In this document: one piece after another, positions 49,246-61,700 of the stretch
Layout of the letters: each line of letters opens with the position of its first letter
Position numbering within the stretch: the first letter of the stretch is position 1
From: Lepidodermella squamata
Lineage: Eukaryota; Gastrotricha
Assembly: GCA_047495785.1 (NCBI GenBank)
Contig: JBLDXI010000001.1
Location: 3,720,001 to 3,784,000, forward strand
Length of the DNA: 64,000 nt
Reading direction: 5' to 3'
The notes under the pieces: model-generated
The model's database searches: none
Told to the model about the DNA's origin: nothing
The model's input: only the letters and a program-made list of their open reading frames with translations
Translations under genes and position numbers: made by a program

Positions 49246-52031
49246 TCACTTGGTAATAGCATTCAGCAGCTTGAAATGCTTAGAATTCTGAGCGAAAGCC
49301 GACTTATCATTCGGGTCGAGTTTAGCCTGTTTGATGCGATCAATAAGCCAAGATCTAACAACCAGCAGGATCATTGCGATCAGAATAATCGTTGAGCCAA
49401 TGGCAGATAATATGTGCGGGTTAACGCCGAGTATCACAATTTGGTAGAAAAAGGATATGCACAGCTCGAGGGATGTTGCTATGCTGAGAATGGTGGGTGA
49501 GATGAATTTCAGCGAGAAAACGGCAAGAGCTTGGCCGATAGTGCCAACCAGCGCGACTGCAATGACAATTGCGCGATCTTTGAATTCGCAGGGTGAGACG
49601 AACGCCTCAGCAATAACGGCTACAGTTCCGTAGACAATCGTACCAGTTAGCGAGTTCCAGAATACGATCAGCGAGAAATCGACTTCGCCAGCGCATGATC
49701 GAACTCCAATCATTGAGGTAGCCTAATAATAAGAAAAAATCACTGAATTAATTGGAATTAACCGCTGATTTTCGCTGAAGTTAATTTCATATTTCTGAAA
49801 ACGAGATAATTGCGATAACAAGATACGTTTTCCAAGCGAAGCCCTATGCAAATTTACCGTTATAGGTTATAGGTATAATTTCTATACTTTATTTCTCTCA
49901 CTCTATTTCTCATTTCCAAGATAGAGCCAATAATTGGGGGCCGATGTTGGTCCGATCAACAAATACCTCGCGGCACATCGAGTGCTCGTCCGACGGGACT
50001 TGCGAAACAAGGAAATGAAGTATTAGGAAAACTCGGCAAACGAAACTATATATGCTACATCCAACACTGTAATTACAGGAACGTCAGATCTGATACTATG
50101 GTGAAGCCTTTTGAAGTCAATCATCAGAGGGCTTTGACGAAGCAAAGGCCGTTGTGGCTTACGACGATTCGAATGGCATCGCCATCGAAAATATTGAAAG
50201 CCTAGGTTTGGAACGTGTTCGAAAGTCTTGGTTATCCATTGATGACGGGTTGTCTGTCGTATTGAAAGATGCCCAATTGGATTTTCGCGCTGGTCCGATT
50301 TCAAAGGTTCTTCATGTTGATGCTGTAATTGAGTCAGAAGCAGAATTTCTAGCTTGGCGTCTAAAGCAACAATCCATTGAACAAGTCGAGGAACGCCAGC
50401 TTCACGACAAGAAAATCGCCAATAGTAAAGATGCGTTTGGTCGAACTGTCATACGTTTAAGATGCCACGCTGCCGGCAATTAAACTTTTGTCGAGGAGGT
50501 AGAAGTTGTCGGCCCGAAGAAAAGGAGACATAAAAATGATAAGCGCGATCCTTACGGTTTGCGGACAGAACTGGGCTGTCCTGCCTGGAAGAAATACACG
50601 GCTTATTTAATAACCACTGATCATTATGAGCTGTCTACGTATGGCTCACAATTTGCAGGAAACTATGTTCTACAGCTCTAGATTATAATTATTTAAAAGG
50701 TGCCCCCTCCCCCGAAATTAAAGATTTTAAATTTTTTATCTTTGGGGGCTCCGCCCCCAAAACCCCCCGTAGCATGCTTATTATTGTCTACTGGTTTTCC
50801 TTAAGATCAGGAACCATTAAGTTGAGTGGAATGACTTTCAATTCTAAATTCTAACCTAGTGTCGTGACCAATATTATATTACTTGAATTATGCTAGGTTG
50901 TTCTTATTTTGGGTTTAATAAAAGTAAGGTTTGATTAATTCGCGTTGTTCGCTACATCTTCCGTCGGATTCGAGCGCGGGCTATCAAAGCTGGAGCCAAA
51001 GACCTACAATAATCCTCTCCTTCAAACATTTAACATCGCAAAATATCAGACGGGTAGATTTTTGAGCAGTGCGCAACTTTTATCTTGAGTTGACAGTGGC
51101 ATTGATATCTGTTTTCTACGATTTAATGAAATGAGTTGATCGATAGCGTTTTGAATGCAACTGGAGCTGCTGAAACGTTTTCAGGGCGAGTTCAGGACCA
51201 GCAAGGGGTGGTAATTAAACCGTGTATGACCCTCGTTAATGTCTTTTCCAAGAAAACTAAGAAGGCAATATTTAAGAGGCTGAAATGCTTGACTTGAATT
51301 CCACTGCATAAAAAAGTAAAAATTGCAAAAATTGCGAATACGATATTCTCAAGGCATAGACAACAAATACGGACGTATGAAACAAAACTTAATCTTACCA
51401 AGCCAAACGCAGCTAGAAGGGCACAGCCGCCTCCAATTAGTCTGTTCATCAACGGCACGTCATCGCCAGCCAAAGATATCTCAGCCGGGAAAATCAACGG
51501 TGGCCGCAAGATCAGCGTAACACCAGCCGTAGCAGCGAAAATGAAAACAATATCGGTATAACGAAACGGCTCTTTCAGAAAAATTCGGCACAAAATCGCC
51601 ATGAAAATCGGCCCAGTCGACGCATACATCACGCCGAAATCGCCGAGTGGAATGTACGATAGGCCGTAGAAGTAAATCAAGGTGGAACAGCCGAAAACGC
51701 AGCGGACCGCGACGCCTTTCCAGTGTTTGTACAACGCGGGCGATTTGACGATATGAGCCTTGTTAAAGGTCGAAAACGGCATGATGAAAACCGTCATGAA
51801 AAAAGCGCGAGAGAATGCGACGAAGAACGGAGTTGTAACGTTGTTTTGCATGAGAAATTTTGCGATAAATGACATTGTTGCATAGGCTAGAGAACACAAG
51901 CAGCAGAGCAAGGCGCCGATTGCTGATTGGCGAAATTTCGCCCACTGGTCCATCTTTTCTCGCAAGGAATTTCCGTGCGGAGTAGATACGGTGTTTGGCT
52001 CAGTTTCATCTCCCTTCGCGTCTTTTTCCAT
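49246..52031 (-). CDS. SLC35G1-like transporter, paralogue 3
   Basis: 369 aa from exons 51399-52031 and 49246-49722. Motifs: GALLCCLCSLAYATMSFIAK, YIPLGDFGVMYASTGPIF, LILRPPLIFPAEI, SMIGVRSCAGEVDFSLIVFW at the start of exon 2, ISPTILSIATSLELC, and C-terminal SKHFKLLNAITK. Only 200 bp separate its ATG from the stop of paralogue 4, and 224 bp separate its stop from the ATG of paralogue 2. Confidence 0.9.
49723..51398. other. 1.7 kb intron of paralogue 3
   Basis: Contains an unrecognised plus-strand frame at 50154-50483 and a basic continuation to about 50680. A GC-rich hairpin follows at 50742-50760 (TTGGGGGC, loop TCC, GCCCCCAA), placed just after AT-rich sequence and before CCCCCC. Likely an old insertion with its own terminator-like hairpin; family unknown. 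Confidence 0.35.
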
Positions 52032-52230
52032 AATTTAAACAACCTAAGAAAAATATTTTCGGAATATAATATAAAAATTGCAGTGAAATTTTGCATAAAA
52101 TTCTTAAGCAAAAATGTGTTTCCTTTTAGTTTTTTTCTCGAATATTTTCAACTTAAACAACTATGACGATTTGTTTATTTTTGTGGAGAAAAACCAGCAA
52201 CAAGATCGAAAATTGAGTGAAAAAGATCAA

Positions 52231-55200
52231 TTATTTCGTCAGACCACTGAGAAATTTGAAGTAGCGGGATGTTTTAGAAAACACAGATATCTCCTCCGGG
52301 TCGCGTTTCGCCTGTTCAATGCGATCAGCGATCCATGAGCGAATGACCAGCAGCACCATGGCAACCAAAATAATTGCCGAGCCAACAGCGGATAGAAAAT
52401 GCGGCGTAACGCCGAGAATTGTAATTTGAAGCATAAACAGAAAGACCAGTTCGAGTGATGCAGCAATACTGAGGATGACCGTTGAGATGTATTTCACAGA
52501 TAGAACGGCAGTAGCCTGGCCGAGGGTGCCACCCAGCGCAGCTCCGACTACCATGAGTCGATGTGCGGCAGAGCAGGGTGAGACAAACGAGCTTGTTACA
52601 ATTATGGTGATTGTGAAAACGATGAGACCGGTGACTGAGTTCCAGAAAACCAGCAACGAATAGTGAACCTCGCCGGCACAAGATCGAGCTCCAATCATTG
52701 AGGCAGACTAAATATGAAAATCGTTAAAATCAATGATTATTTAAGATTAGTGGTTTCAAAATTTTCAAATATTACTTATGAGAATACCGCCGAAAAATCA
52801 CAAGGTAATCTTTTCAAAATGGCTGTGCTTTCAATTGAACACGAGCTTGCTCAAAATCATCATCATCTGAACTCTTGAAAATGTGATCGATCAAGAAATT
52901 CGATTTTAGAACACGCGTATGGCACCTGCTCTTCGTAAATTTCGCAATCCCGGTTTTTCTGACATGACGCGTAATGCGAACTGGCCGGAAAAATAGGCTA
53001 AACTGCATCGAAATTCGACAGGTGAATCAGAAGTCTCGATTTGTTCAGCTCATTCATAAAATCTCAGCCGAGGGTTTCGGGTTCCCACTTCGCCGCGCTG
53101 TGGATGATAAGGTTTCCGTTTTGAAAATATGCGACTCCGAGTTTGGTGCTCAGAATTCAATCAAGCCCAAACGAATTATTCAATCTCCCTGACTGATAAC
53201 GATCTTGACAAGATCAACAGCAGATAGATAAGCGCGGTTTTCGGCGTTAACCTTAACCTGTCCGCTGTTGTTGGGAGATGTTGCTGTTACCTTCTTGAGC
53301 ATTTTGCTACGACATGACAGACGCCTAAAGGCCATATGAGCTATCTTGTAGTGAAAATCGCTGTTTCGAGTTACTGATTATCACCATTGTCATTGTTTAA
53401 TTGGTTTTGCTTCAATAACCAATTGGTTTGCCTCAATGAGGCAAACCAGCTTGCAGAAGTCTGAGCTAGGAAGTGTTAATGGCTTTGGGCATTTTGTAGG
53501 GTGAAGGCGTGGTGGGACGGGCGGCGAGCGGCGGGCCAGCTCGTTGCCGCCGCAACTTCCAGTGCATTGCAAGCGGTAGAAGCCGTCCAACTCGCTAATA
53601 ACTCGCATTTCTGCTCCCGTTGAGGCAATTGCTGCAATGCAGCCACAAATGCAGCGCGTTTTATCAACACAACCAAAAATAAACAGAGAGCTTTCCAATC
53701 TGCTGCGAAATCGGGTCAACCGCGCCGCTGGCCACGGCGCCAGTACGCCGCATCTCCGCGGCAAAACGGAGGTGGTATCGATCCCGCTGCTGGAAAAAGC
53801 TTTTACCGCGCTGTAGATGTCTTACAATTCAATCTCCATTCAATCATTACCCATCTACATAGATATAGCCCCTTTTTCTAGCGTTAAACTCGCATTATTC
53901 TCAAAAACATTATCGTATTCTCGATCTATGAAGTTCAATGACTATTCTCAGCTTTCAATCCGATTGAGCGATGTTGGTCATTCACAAATCGACTTTATCT
54001 ATGATTTTGCATTTAACCATTCTTTAGCTTTACTTCCATTTACCAAGCTATTAATCATTCTTCTAACTTCGCCGGTTACCACTGCAGGTGTCGAGCGTTC
54101 GTTCAGCTTGGTGATGCTAATTAAAACCAATCTAAGCAGCAGAAAGACGAATTTTCGTTGAGAAGACGTATGATTCTAGGCATGAGTCGCGAAATAACCA
54201 AAACGCCGACTTCGTCGGAAATTGCGAAATCTATCATCCGCTGATCCACTTGGGATCGTCGCAGTTTTCGACGAATTAATGACTCTAGAAAATTGATTAT
54301 AATTTGTCAAATGCGCCCCTTCACCCCTCCAAAGCATGTACAAATAGCTACAACAATGCGAACAGGTGTCTGATTAGCACTTTTAGCAGAGCCAAATAAG
54401 CATTTTACCGAATCGAAGTTGAAATATGCCAAGATTCATTTTCAGAAAAATATCGGCGAATTTTAGTCAAAGCCTGATTTCATGAATTGAATCATGAATT
54501 GAACACTATTTCGTTTAGAGAATGTTATCCTGAATTTACTGGTTATTCAGAAAATTCTAAAATTTCGTTCCGCTACAGCAAATTCCGATACGGCAAAACG
54601 GTTTCGCTCACCGTTAATTTGGTTTCGGTAAAAGGAGGATCCCTTTAATGGTATTTGGATACTTATTGGACAAATTAATTAGAAACGCCGAAATTATTTA
54701 GTTTTCGATTCAATTAGTCTCGCCCCGCCATAATAATTAGAAGAAATCATACCATGCATGCTGCAGCCAGCAAAGCGCAACCACCGCCAAAAAGCCGGTT
54801 GATAACCGATTCGCCATCACCGTCGCTTGCGCTTATGACTTCCGGGAACAAATACGGGGGTCGTAGGATGAACGTAACGCCAGCAGCTGCAGCGGCTATG
54901 AAAAGCCCGTCCGTATAACGCAGCGGTTCTTTCAAGAAAATCCGCGCGAGAATCGCCGAAAAAATCGGCGTAGTCGAGGCGAAAATGACGCCGAAATCGC
55001 CCAGCGGCATGAAATACAGCCCGATGTAATATATTAAGGTGGATATTCCGAAAATACAGCGAACCACCACGCCTTTCCAATGTTTTCTCAGCGCTGGTGA
55101 TTTGACTAGATCGATGCGATTTGAAGACGCCGAGGGTAGGATGAAAAAGGTCATGAAAAACTGGCGTGAAAAAGCGATGAAATACGGATTTGTTATGTCG

Positions 55201-55328
55201 GACATCATGAGGTACTTGGCAAGGAACGAATTCGACGAATAGGCCAGGGCACAGGCGATGCACAGAATCACGCCAACAGCCGACTGGCGAATTGCCGCCC
55301 ACTGCTTCAATTTTTCACGCAATTTCAT
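52231..55328 (-). CDS. SLC35G1-like transporter, paralogue 4
   Basis: 350 aa if it starts at the ATG at 55326-55328; exons 54753-55328 and 52231-52707. A TTTTAG|TGAGCTG acceptor-like site just upstream leaves open an extra 5' exon, which would match the longer N-termini of the other copies. Motifs: GVILCIACALAYSSNSFLAK, FMPLGDFGVIFASTTPIF, FILRPPYLFP, SASMIGARSCAGEVHYSLLV and C-terminal SRYFKFLSGLTK. The intron (52708-54752) contains a hAT relic and a MITE. Confidence 0.87.
53399..53447. repeat. two adjacent hairpins
   Basis: AATTGGTT...AACCAATT (53399-53424) is followed at once by a perfect 11-bp stem with a 1-nt loop, GGTTTGCCTCA/TGAGGCAAACC (53425-53447). Located in the intron of paralogue 4. 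Possibly the end of a degraded transposon. Confidence 0.5.
53817..54200 (+). pseudogene. hAT transposase relic (dimerisation domain)
   Basis: A 114-codon frame contains PVTTAGVERSFSLVMLIKTN preceded by LPFTKLLIILLTS, matching the C-terminal hAT dimerisation motif (A-x-x-ERxFS). The rest of the transposase and its zinc finger are missing, and the frame is lost after the motif. Orientation is opposite to the host gene; it sits in the intron of SLC35G-like paralogue 4. Confidence 0.75.
54386..54646 (+). mobile_element. diverged copy 2 of the GCGGAACCAAATTT MITE
   Basis: Shares with 10012-10351, in the same order, GAGCCAAAT/AGCATTTT, AAATATGCCAAGATTC, ATGAATTGAACACT, TTTAGAGAATGTT, and then GTTCCGCTACAGCAAATT, CGCTCACCGTTAATTTGG and GGTAAAAGGA. 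About 75-80% similar by eye with several indels, so much older than copy 1 or mutated after insertion. Confidence 0.7.
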
Positions 55329-55757
55329 TCCATTTTTCAGCTCACTAAAATCGACTAAAAGAGAGAAATTGGCACATTGGATGTAGATTTTATTGAAATT
55401 CAAAATAAAGCATCAGATTTTTTGTTTCACTCTTCCATAATACACAGCATCTCGTTGAATATTACAAATTATTCGTTCAAGTGCAACACATGAGGACGCA
55501 TTCGCAAAATAAGTTATTAGCAGAAAGAAGAAAATTTGAAAATTCTAAATAAAACAGGGTCAACTATTTGTATAGACGGAATTCAAGTTATTTGGCACTT
55601 TTGAACCACGGCAAGAAAGTCTGAAAATATTCGTTTAAATAACCGAGAGGAGAGAAAAATGTCACAATGAAGTGATATTATGAGTCGCAATTCAAACAAA
55701 CAGATATTTCACAACACGAGATTGCTTCACATGCGTTCAGATCCAATGCAGTTGTTT
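55329..55757. other. spacer between paralogues 4 and 5
   Basis: About 430 bp, AT-rich. May contain a missed 5' exon and the promoter of paralogue 4; otherwise nothing is recognised. Confidence 0.4.
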
Positions 55758-58700
55758 TCATTTCGTGAATGCAAGTAAAAACTTGTAAGACTTCGAGGTT
55801 GGTGCGAAAGCTGATTGCGATTCTGGACATTGAGCTTTTTGCGCGATTTTATCGGTCACCCAAGCTCTAAAAAAATAAAGAAAAAAATCAAAAATCAAAT
55901 CACAAATTGAAATATGTAAAATTTCAACGCGAGAAAATTTTCAGCATAATAATTTAATATTCTTTAGAAAGATGAACGTGTCAAAAGTCCGGAAAATGAC
56001 AAATTGGCGCGAATCTTTGAAAAGGTCATTCTTAACAACTCTTTATCGGTCTTGTGTTCAAGCAGAGTCTGTTCGTGCCCGTTTATCACCAGTCGTTACG
56101 CACTTGGAAGATGCTGTGGTTACGCCGTTTCGTCGGGCGTTCCGCCATACAACACCTGTTGGAGCCGCTGCTACGTCAATTCAAGTTGAAGAAGGATCCT
56201 ATTGTTTGTCGCCTCACTTTTCAAATTTTCTGATCTCTACAAGAAAACTCCTGGAGCTGGGCTAACCATGCCACTTCAGCGAAAAACGAAGACTCAAGGC
56301 AGTGTCAATTCCACTTTCTTGCCAGATGGTGCTACATCCACAAAATCTGTTCCAATCTATCGCTTTTCAGCGATTGTATGATCGTATTGAGCAATCAGCC
56401 AAAGGCATCCCAATGCTGGTTAAAATGATGCCGAAAACCGACGAATATTTACCGCGTTCCAAAGCTTCTGCAGCGCGTGTCATCCACTCTCTTGATGTGG
56501 TTCCTCAGATGTTGCAATCCAGCATCATCAACGGCCTCCTCACCAAGATACCCGCTCAATCCAGGGTCAATTCCAAAGACGCCGATATCATCCTTGGTGT
56601 CAACAACGCTCTCATTGGCATGCTTAACACTTATGCCACAGCTAAATAACGGGGTTTCGAACACACTATTGCCACCGATCTCCAAGCACAGGATATGTGC
56701 CACACCTTATTCACTATAATGCTTCCGTTTTTGATGGCCTATAGTCAAATTGAACTTCCCACGCGTCAAGAGCACGATATGATTCGTCGTATTGCTTGTA
56801 TGTTCGCAATACCTCATCTCCCCTAATTGCATTGTATGTCGTCACGATCAGTTATGTTCTAGCTGCTTAGCTACACACATCGCTAATACCATTCATGGTT
56901 TACTCAATGGCGATTACGCAGCCGCTCGACTCGACTTGATCAGATCCACTGACTACATGTGTTTTTGTGGATGTGACGATAACACCCTGATGACCAAACG
57001 TATTTTGACGCCGTCAGAAAAAGTCAAACGAAAATACGGTGATCTTTACCAAGAGGCTGGTGCTATCGCCCATCCTGAGAAGATGCGTGTCATGAATTGG
57101 GCACTCGACTAACATGTCGCAATAGTAGATGGCGTTCTCAAATTTCAACTACCTGCACTGGTTTTCCCAGATGCCTCGACAGTTGAAGCTCCAATCTCTT
57201 TCGGAAAAATGACCATTTCTGTCACCGTTGGCCACTACCCATGGTCTAACCAAAGGCTCGAGTCGATTTCTGGTGATGCAGCTATTCAAAAAACCGAGAG
57301 TAGCAAAAAATTGTACATATCCATCGGGAATCTCTCCAAAATTCTCCTGATAACCTGTCAGGCAAAGGATCATCGCGCAGTCCAAAGTTTCTGTGCAGTT
57401 TCATCAGCGATTCAATCCTTAGCTGTCACACCTTTCGCAGCTTCACTCGTCCGTTATGGCGAGCAGATTTAAAATCAAGCTCTTGAACTCAATGGGTCTG
57501 CAGCATATTGGTCACTGGCTGAAAGCGAGCGCAAAACGTTTGATGCAATCGCTCAAGGCCATCTGAATTTAACTTTGATTTCGTGTATGAAACCTGGCCG
57601 ACCCTGCGAGGAAGCCATGGCTATGCTGAAAGAAGCCGGCAGGAAGCCGGTTGTTCCCAAACACAGCCTAGGCAGGGAAGTCATTTCTGAAAACGTTGTC
57701 GCCCCTGTCTCCAAACGTCGCCGTAATGAGCCAAAAAGAACCGAAAGCCGGAGATGAAGAAAGCTGCATCACTACCGGCTGCTTCGATTTTGAATTTTTT
57801 GCGCCTAAACGAGCGACCGCAGTGATAATCGAACACGCGATTTTCGAATCATCTACAAGCGATTCAGTCGAAATCGGCGCCGCTAAAGACGATTTCAGTG
57901 ACTATGATGATGACGACGCCGTCTTGGCTTATAATGATGAATTTGAAATTGGGAATTTGATGAGTTTTTAGCAAAAGGAAGAATACTGTAAACGTAGTAA
58001 TTTTCGCGGTTTGACAACAGTTTAAAGTCAAATTTGCCGCCGATCAAAGGCAAATTGCCGAAATCGATCGGCCGCGAATTCAAAAATAACGCGAAAATAA
58101 CTACGTTTACAGTATGACAGTTACGTATAAACTAGTAAAGCTGCTGGCTGCTACCAAGATACGTGTTGCACAGCCCTATCTCGAATAGAAGCCTAGTCTT
58201 TTGAATAGAAGCCTATTTTTGGGAATTTTCGAGGTTCCAGTTTTGCATCAGCCCGGGTTAGTATTTCACAAAATACGGTGCGTTTCTATTTTCCAACTCC
58301 GAATTATATGAAAGGGTTAACAATTTAAAAATAGTTGTTCAATTAAAATTCAAATAATTACCTGATAATAACAACGACCATGGCGCAGAGAATGATTGAC
58401 GACCCGATAATAGAAAACATGTGCGGATAGACACCGAGGACGGTGGTTTGAAAGAGAAACAAAAACGCAAGTTCGAGAGACGTTGAAAGACTCGCGATAA
58501 CGGGGGAAATGTAGCGAACTGAAAGCGTCGTCGCGGCTTGGCCGACCATGCCGCCAACTCCGGCGGCTACAACGAGAAGGCGCAGGATAGGCGCACAGGG
58601 TGACAGGAAGCCGTCCATAGCTAGCATAATCACAAAACTGACGATGAGGCCGATGAAAGAGTTCCAAAAAACCAGGGCCGAATAGTGCACTTCACCGGCG

Positions 58701-61700
58701 CAGCTTCGGGCGCCCAAAATAGCCGCTGCCTAAAAAATAAAAATGATCGATTTTTCATTGTAAGTAATTACAAGTAGGTATGATGAATATAGTCGATTTA
58801 CTGGCCTTGATGCAATAATCCGAAGCTCAATTATACCCGCGTGGCTTTAGACCAAGTTTTAAATGTTTCCATAGTTTTAACAGATTAAGGTAAAATTGCA
58901 TATCCTCCCCTCTGAAATATTTCGACATCAGTTTTTCTTCAAGGCAATTCCTATTCTTTACAAAAATAAATAATTTCGAGTTAAATCTGCCAAGGCAAAT
59001 TTCATTTCCAAGCTCAAACTTGACCGTTCGTCCTGTTAGAAAGCATTTGCGCTCTTGATACAGGATCAGATGATTCGAACTTTGTAAATGACTCTTCTGA
59101 TAACGATGAAGACGAACGAAATTCATGCCATACCAGTGAAAGAGATATGGACCATAACGAAAAATTCATGAAGCGCAATTGGGAAGATAACGAGCAGGAG
59201 GAATGGTGGTGGCGATGGGAGACCCATGGTAAACCAGTTTGGCAAGAAGAGAAAGGGCTGTGTCGTTTTGAACGTATGGTGGTAAAAAGGAATTCAAAAT
59301 CCAGCGAATAACAGAATTTTCACGTTTCTTGTACTTATTAGATTAAATGATCTGAGCTCTAAACCTAATAGCACTCACTGGGTGTTTAACTTAACAAAGC
59401 TGAAGAAACTAAATTGCAATACTTGACATTTGGGTTTATTTTTGTGCATTTATAGAATTTAGTGAAAATCTTGAAAATCACCAAAATGTCGAATTCGTCG
59501 ACAGATATCAGAGAGTGTCCTTTCTCCGTGTTGATGCTAATGTCTGAGATAATCAATGTTGTAGTTTGTAGCCGAACAAATTTTCAACAAAGTCCCGCTC
59601 AATGGTGATGTCGTAAAGGAAGTTCGAATTTGATGAACAAACAGACGACGAGGAAAAAGCGCCTTACTCGAAATAATTCTACGCGTAAAATAATGCTCTA
59701 AGATAATGTAATGATACCATTACGTTTCGTTTACTTCGATTCAGGTAACAAGGTGTGTCAGAAATGCTAGCTCGGGACCCTTGCTTTTGGCCGCGCCGAC
59801 GACGATTTGTGCTTCTAAGCATGTCTTCTTAGTCACTTTAGCGAACGAAAACAACGTTTTTGGCACTTTCGTCCTCGGTTCGAAGAAAAAAGGCTTGCGC
59901 TCACTGCTACCGATCTACGCCATTTTTAGCCTTCCTACTCAGAACGACCTTGTCGAAGAAGAATCCAGAAGAATTCCAGTTGCTCGCCCGAATCGCTGCT
60001 TCCGAACACTTCGCGTTGCTGTCAGGTGCGGCTCGTCGATCTATCCGTGGAAGAACAAGCAAGTTCGGTGCCGCTAGGGTCGCCGAGGGCGCTCGATGAA
60101 CTATCATTTTTCAGAAATTTCATGAGTGATATGTGATGATACCGATGATACTTGAATAAATGTATGCGCCATCCATTTTAGACCATGTGTTTTAGATGGA
60201 AAAATACGCTACGATTCATTAATGGTTAGATGAAAACAGACACAGCCAAATATTTGTATCTACCCCTGCAAATTATATCATTGTTCTACATATTTTAGCT
60301 TCTGTTCAGGTTCAGGTTTGTTAAGGTTCAAAATGGCGTTTTGTTGTACCTGAAATAGGGCCGATAACAGAGCGCATCCGCCTCCAATCAGTCGATGCAG
60401 CAGGGGTGTATCATCACCCGTAATCACTTGTGAAGGGAATAGATAAGGTGGTCGAAGGATGAAAGCAACGCCACAGGCCGAAGCCAGCATGAATATGATG
60501 TCGGTATAACGGAATTTCTCGCCCAGGAAAATTCTTGCCAAAATGCTCGTGAATATCGAAATGCTGCACGTGAAAATGACGCCGATATCAGCCAGAGAGG
60601 CGTAGTAAAGGCCGATGTAGTAAACAAGAGCAGCCGAACCGAAGGAACAGCGAACTCTGAAAAACAACAAGTTCACATTAGAATACAAAAAATCTATCTA
60701 GAATGTTCCTTTAGGTAATAAAGAGGTCGAAAATGCTGCGATAATAATTGGACATTACGAATTACGAATGTATTTCAGCCCCGATCAGCAAAATACAGCT
60801 GAATGATCGGTTTTATCAGTGCACACTTACGGCTTGGTTCCGCTATAACGCGAAGCACAATGACTCACTCATTGTGAAGTGCATGGACTTTCCAGCTGAT
60901 CACACTTTCGACAAGAAGCTTTGCGCCACGACTAACGAAAGCATGCCCCTGATTTCGGATTTCTCCCATATGGACTGATGTATCAAGTTTCACCCACTGC
61001 TTCATCGGACTGGAGCTAAGAGCTTTGAAGACCTGCGCCAAGTTCAATCCGAAGGTCTGCCCGCTGAGACTTTCCAGGAAGCTTGTCGAATACTTGGCCT
61101 CATTACTGACGACACGCATACTCGCCTGTCCATGGAGCATGCATAGCAATGCTCAGCCTAAAGGTGACAGGGAATTTTTCGTTACTGTTTTCTGCTCCAT
61201 CGGATGCCGCTGCTCTCTAGAGTCAGTTTCGCAGTCAGATGTCTGGGGACTTTCTACATGCTGCGAGGGTTTCGAATCCCGACGCGGGTTTTTCAGAGCA
61301 AATTTACTGGCTCTGGCAGACCGTTTATTATCGCAAGCGAACAAGTCTTTAACAAGTTTCAACCTTCCCGAGCTAACATTTGCTAACACAGCGAATCTGA
61401 TTGATTGTGGTAAAAATGTCTTACTCGCTGAAGCATCAGCTAAAGATAGAGAATATGAATACACCCCTTCTCAATGTAAACCAGCGTGCTATATTTGACG
61501 TCGTTATGCACCTAAGGGGTGCTGTGTTCTTCCTGTGTCCCGGTGGTTCGGTAAAACGTTTACCTACACACCATCTTGCTCATTTGCGTTCGATGGGAAA
61601 AATTTGCCTTGCTACAGTTTCTTCCGGTATTGCTGCTATTCTGTTGGAGGGAGGACGCGGGGCCCATTCTCGATTTGCCATTCCTTCATCTATGGATGAA

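Noticed and set aside
55281-55403. In-frame TTG start giving a longer paralogue 4 N-terminus
   Set aside because: Non-ATG start in an animal gene is unlikely; an upstream exon spliced at TTTTAG or the ATG at 55328 is more plausible.
59781-60099. Plus-strand frames starting at the MITE end
   Set aside because: Two overlapping frames are equally open, no known motif, likely chance in a GC-richer patch.
61264-61290. B-box-like GGTTTCGAATCCCG
   Set aside because: Lies inside the Helitron relic and no tRNA arms surround it.
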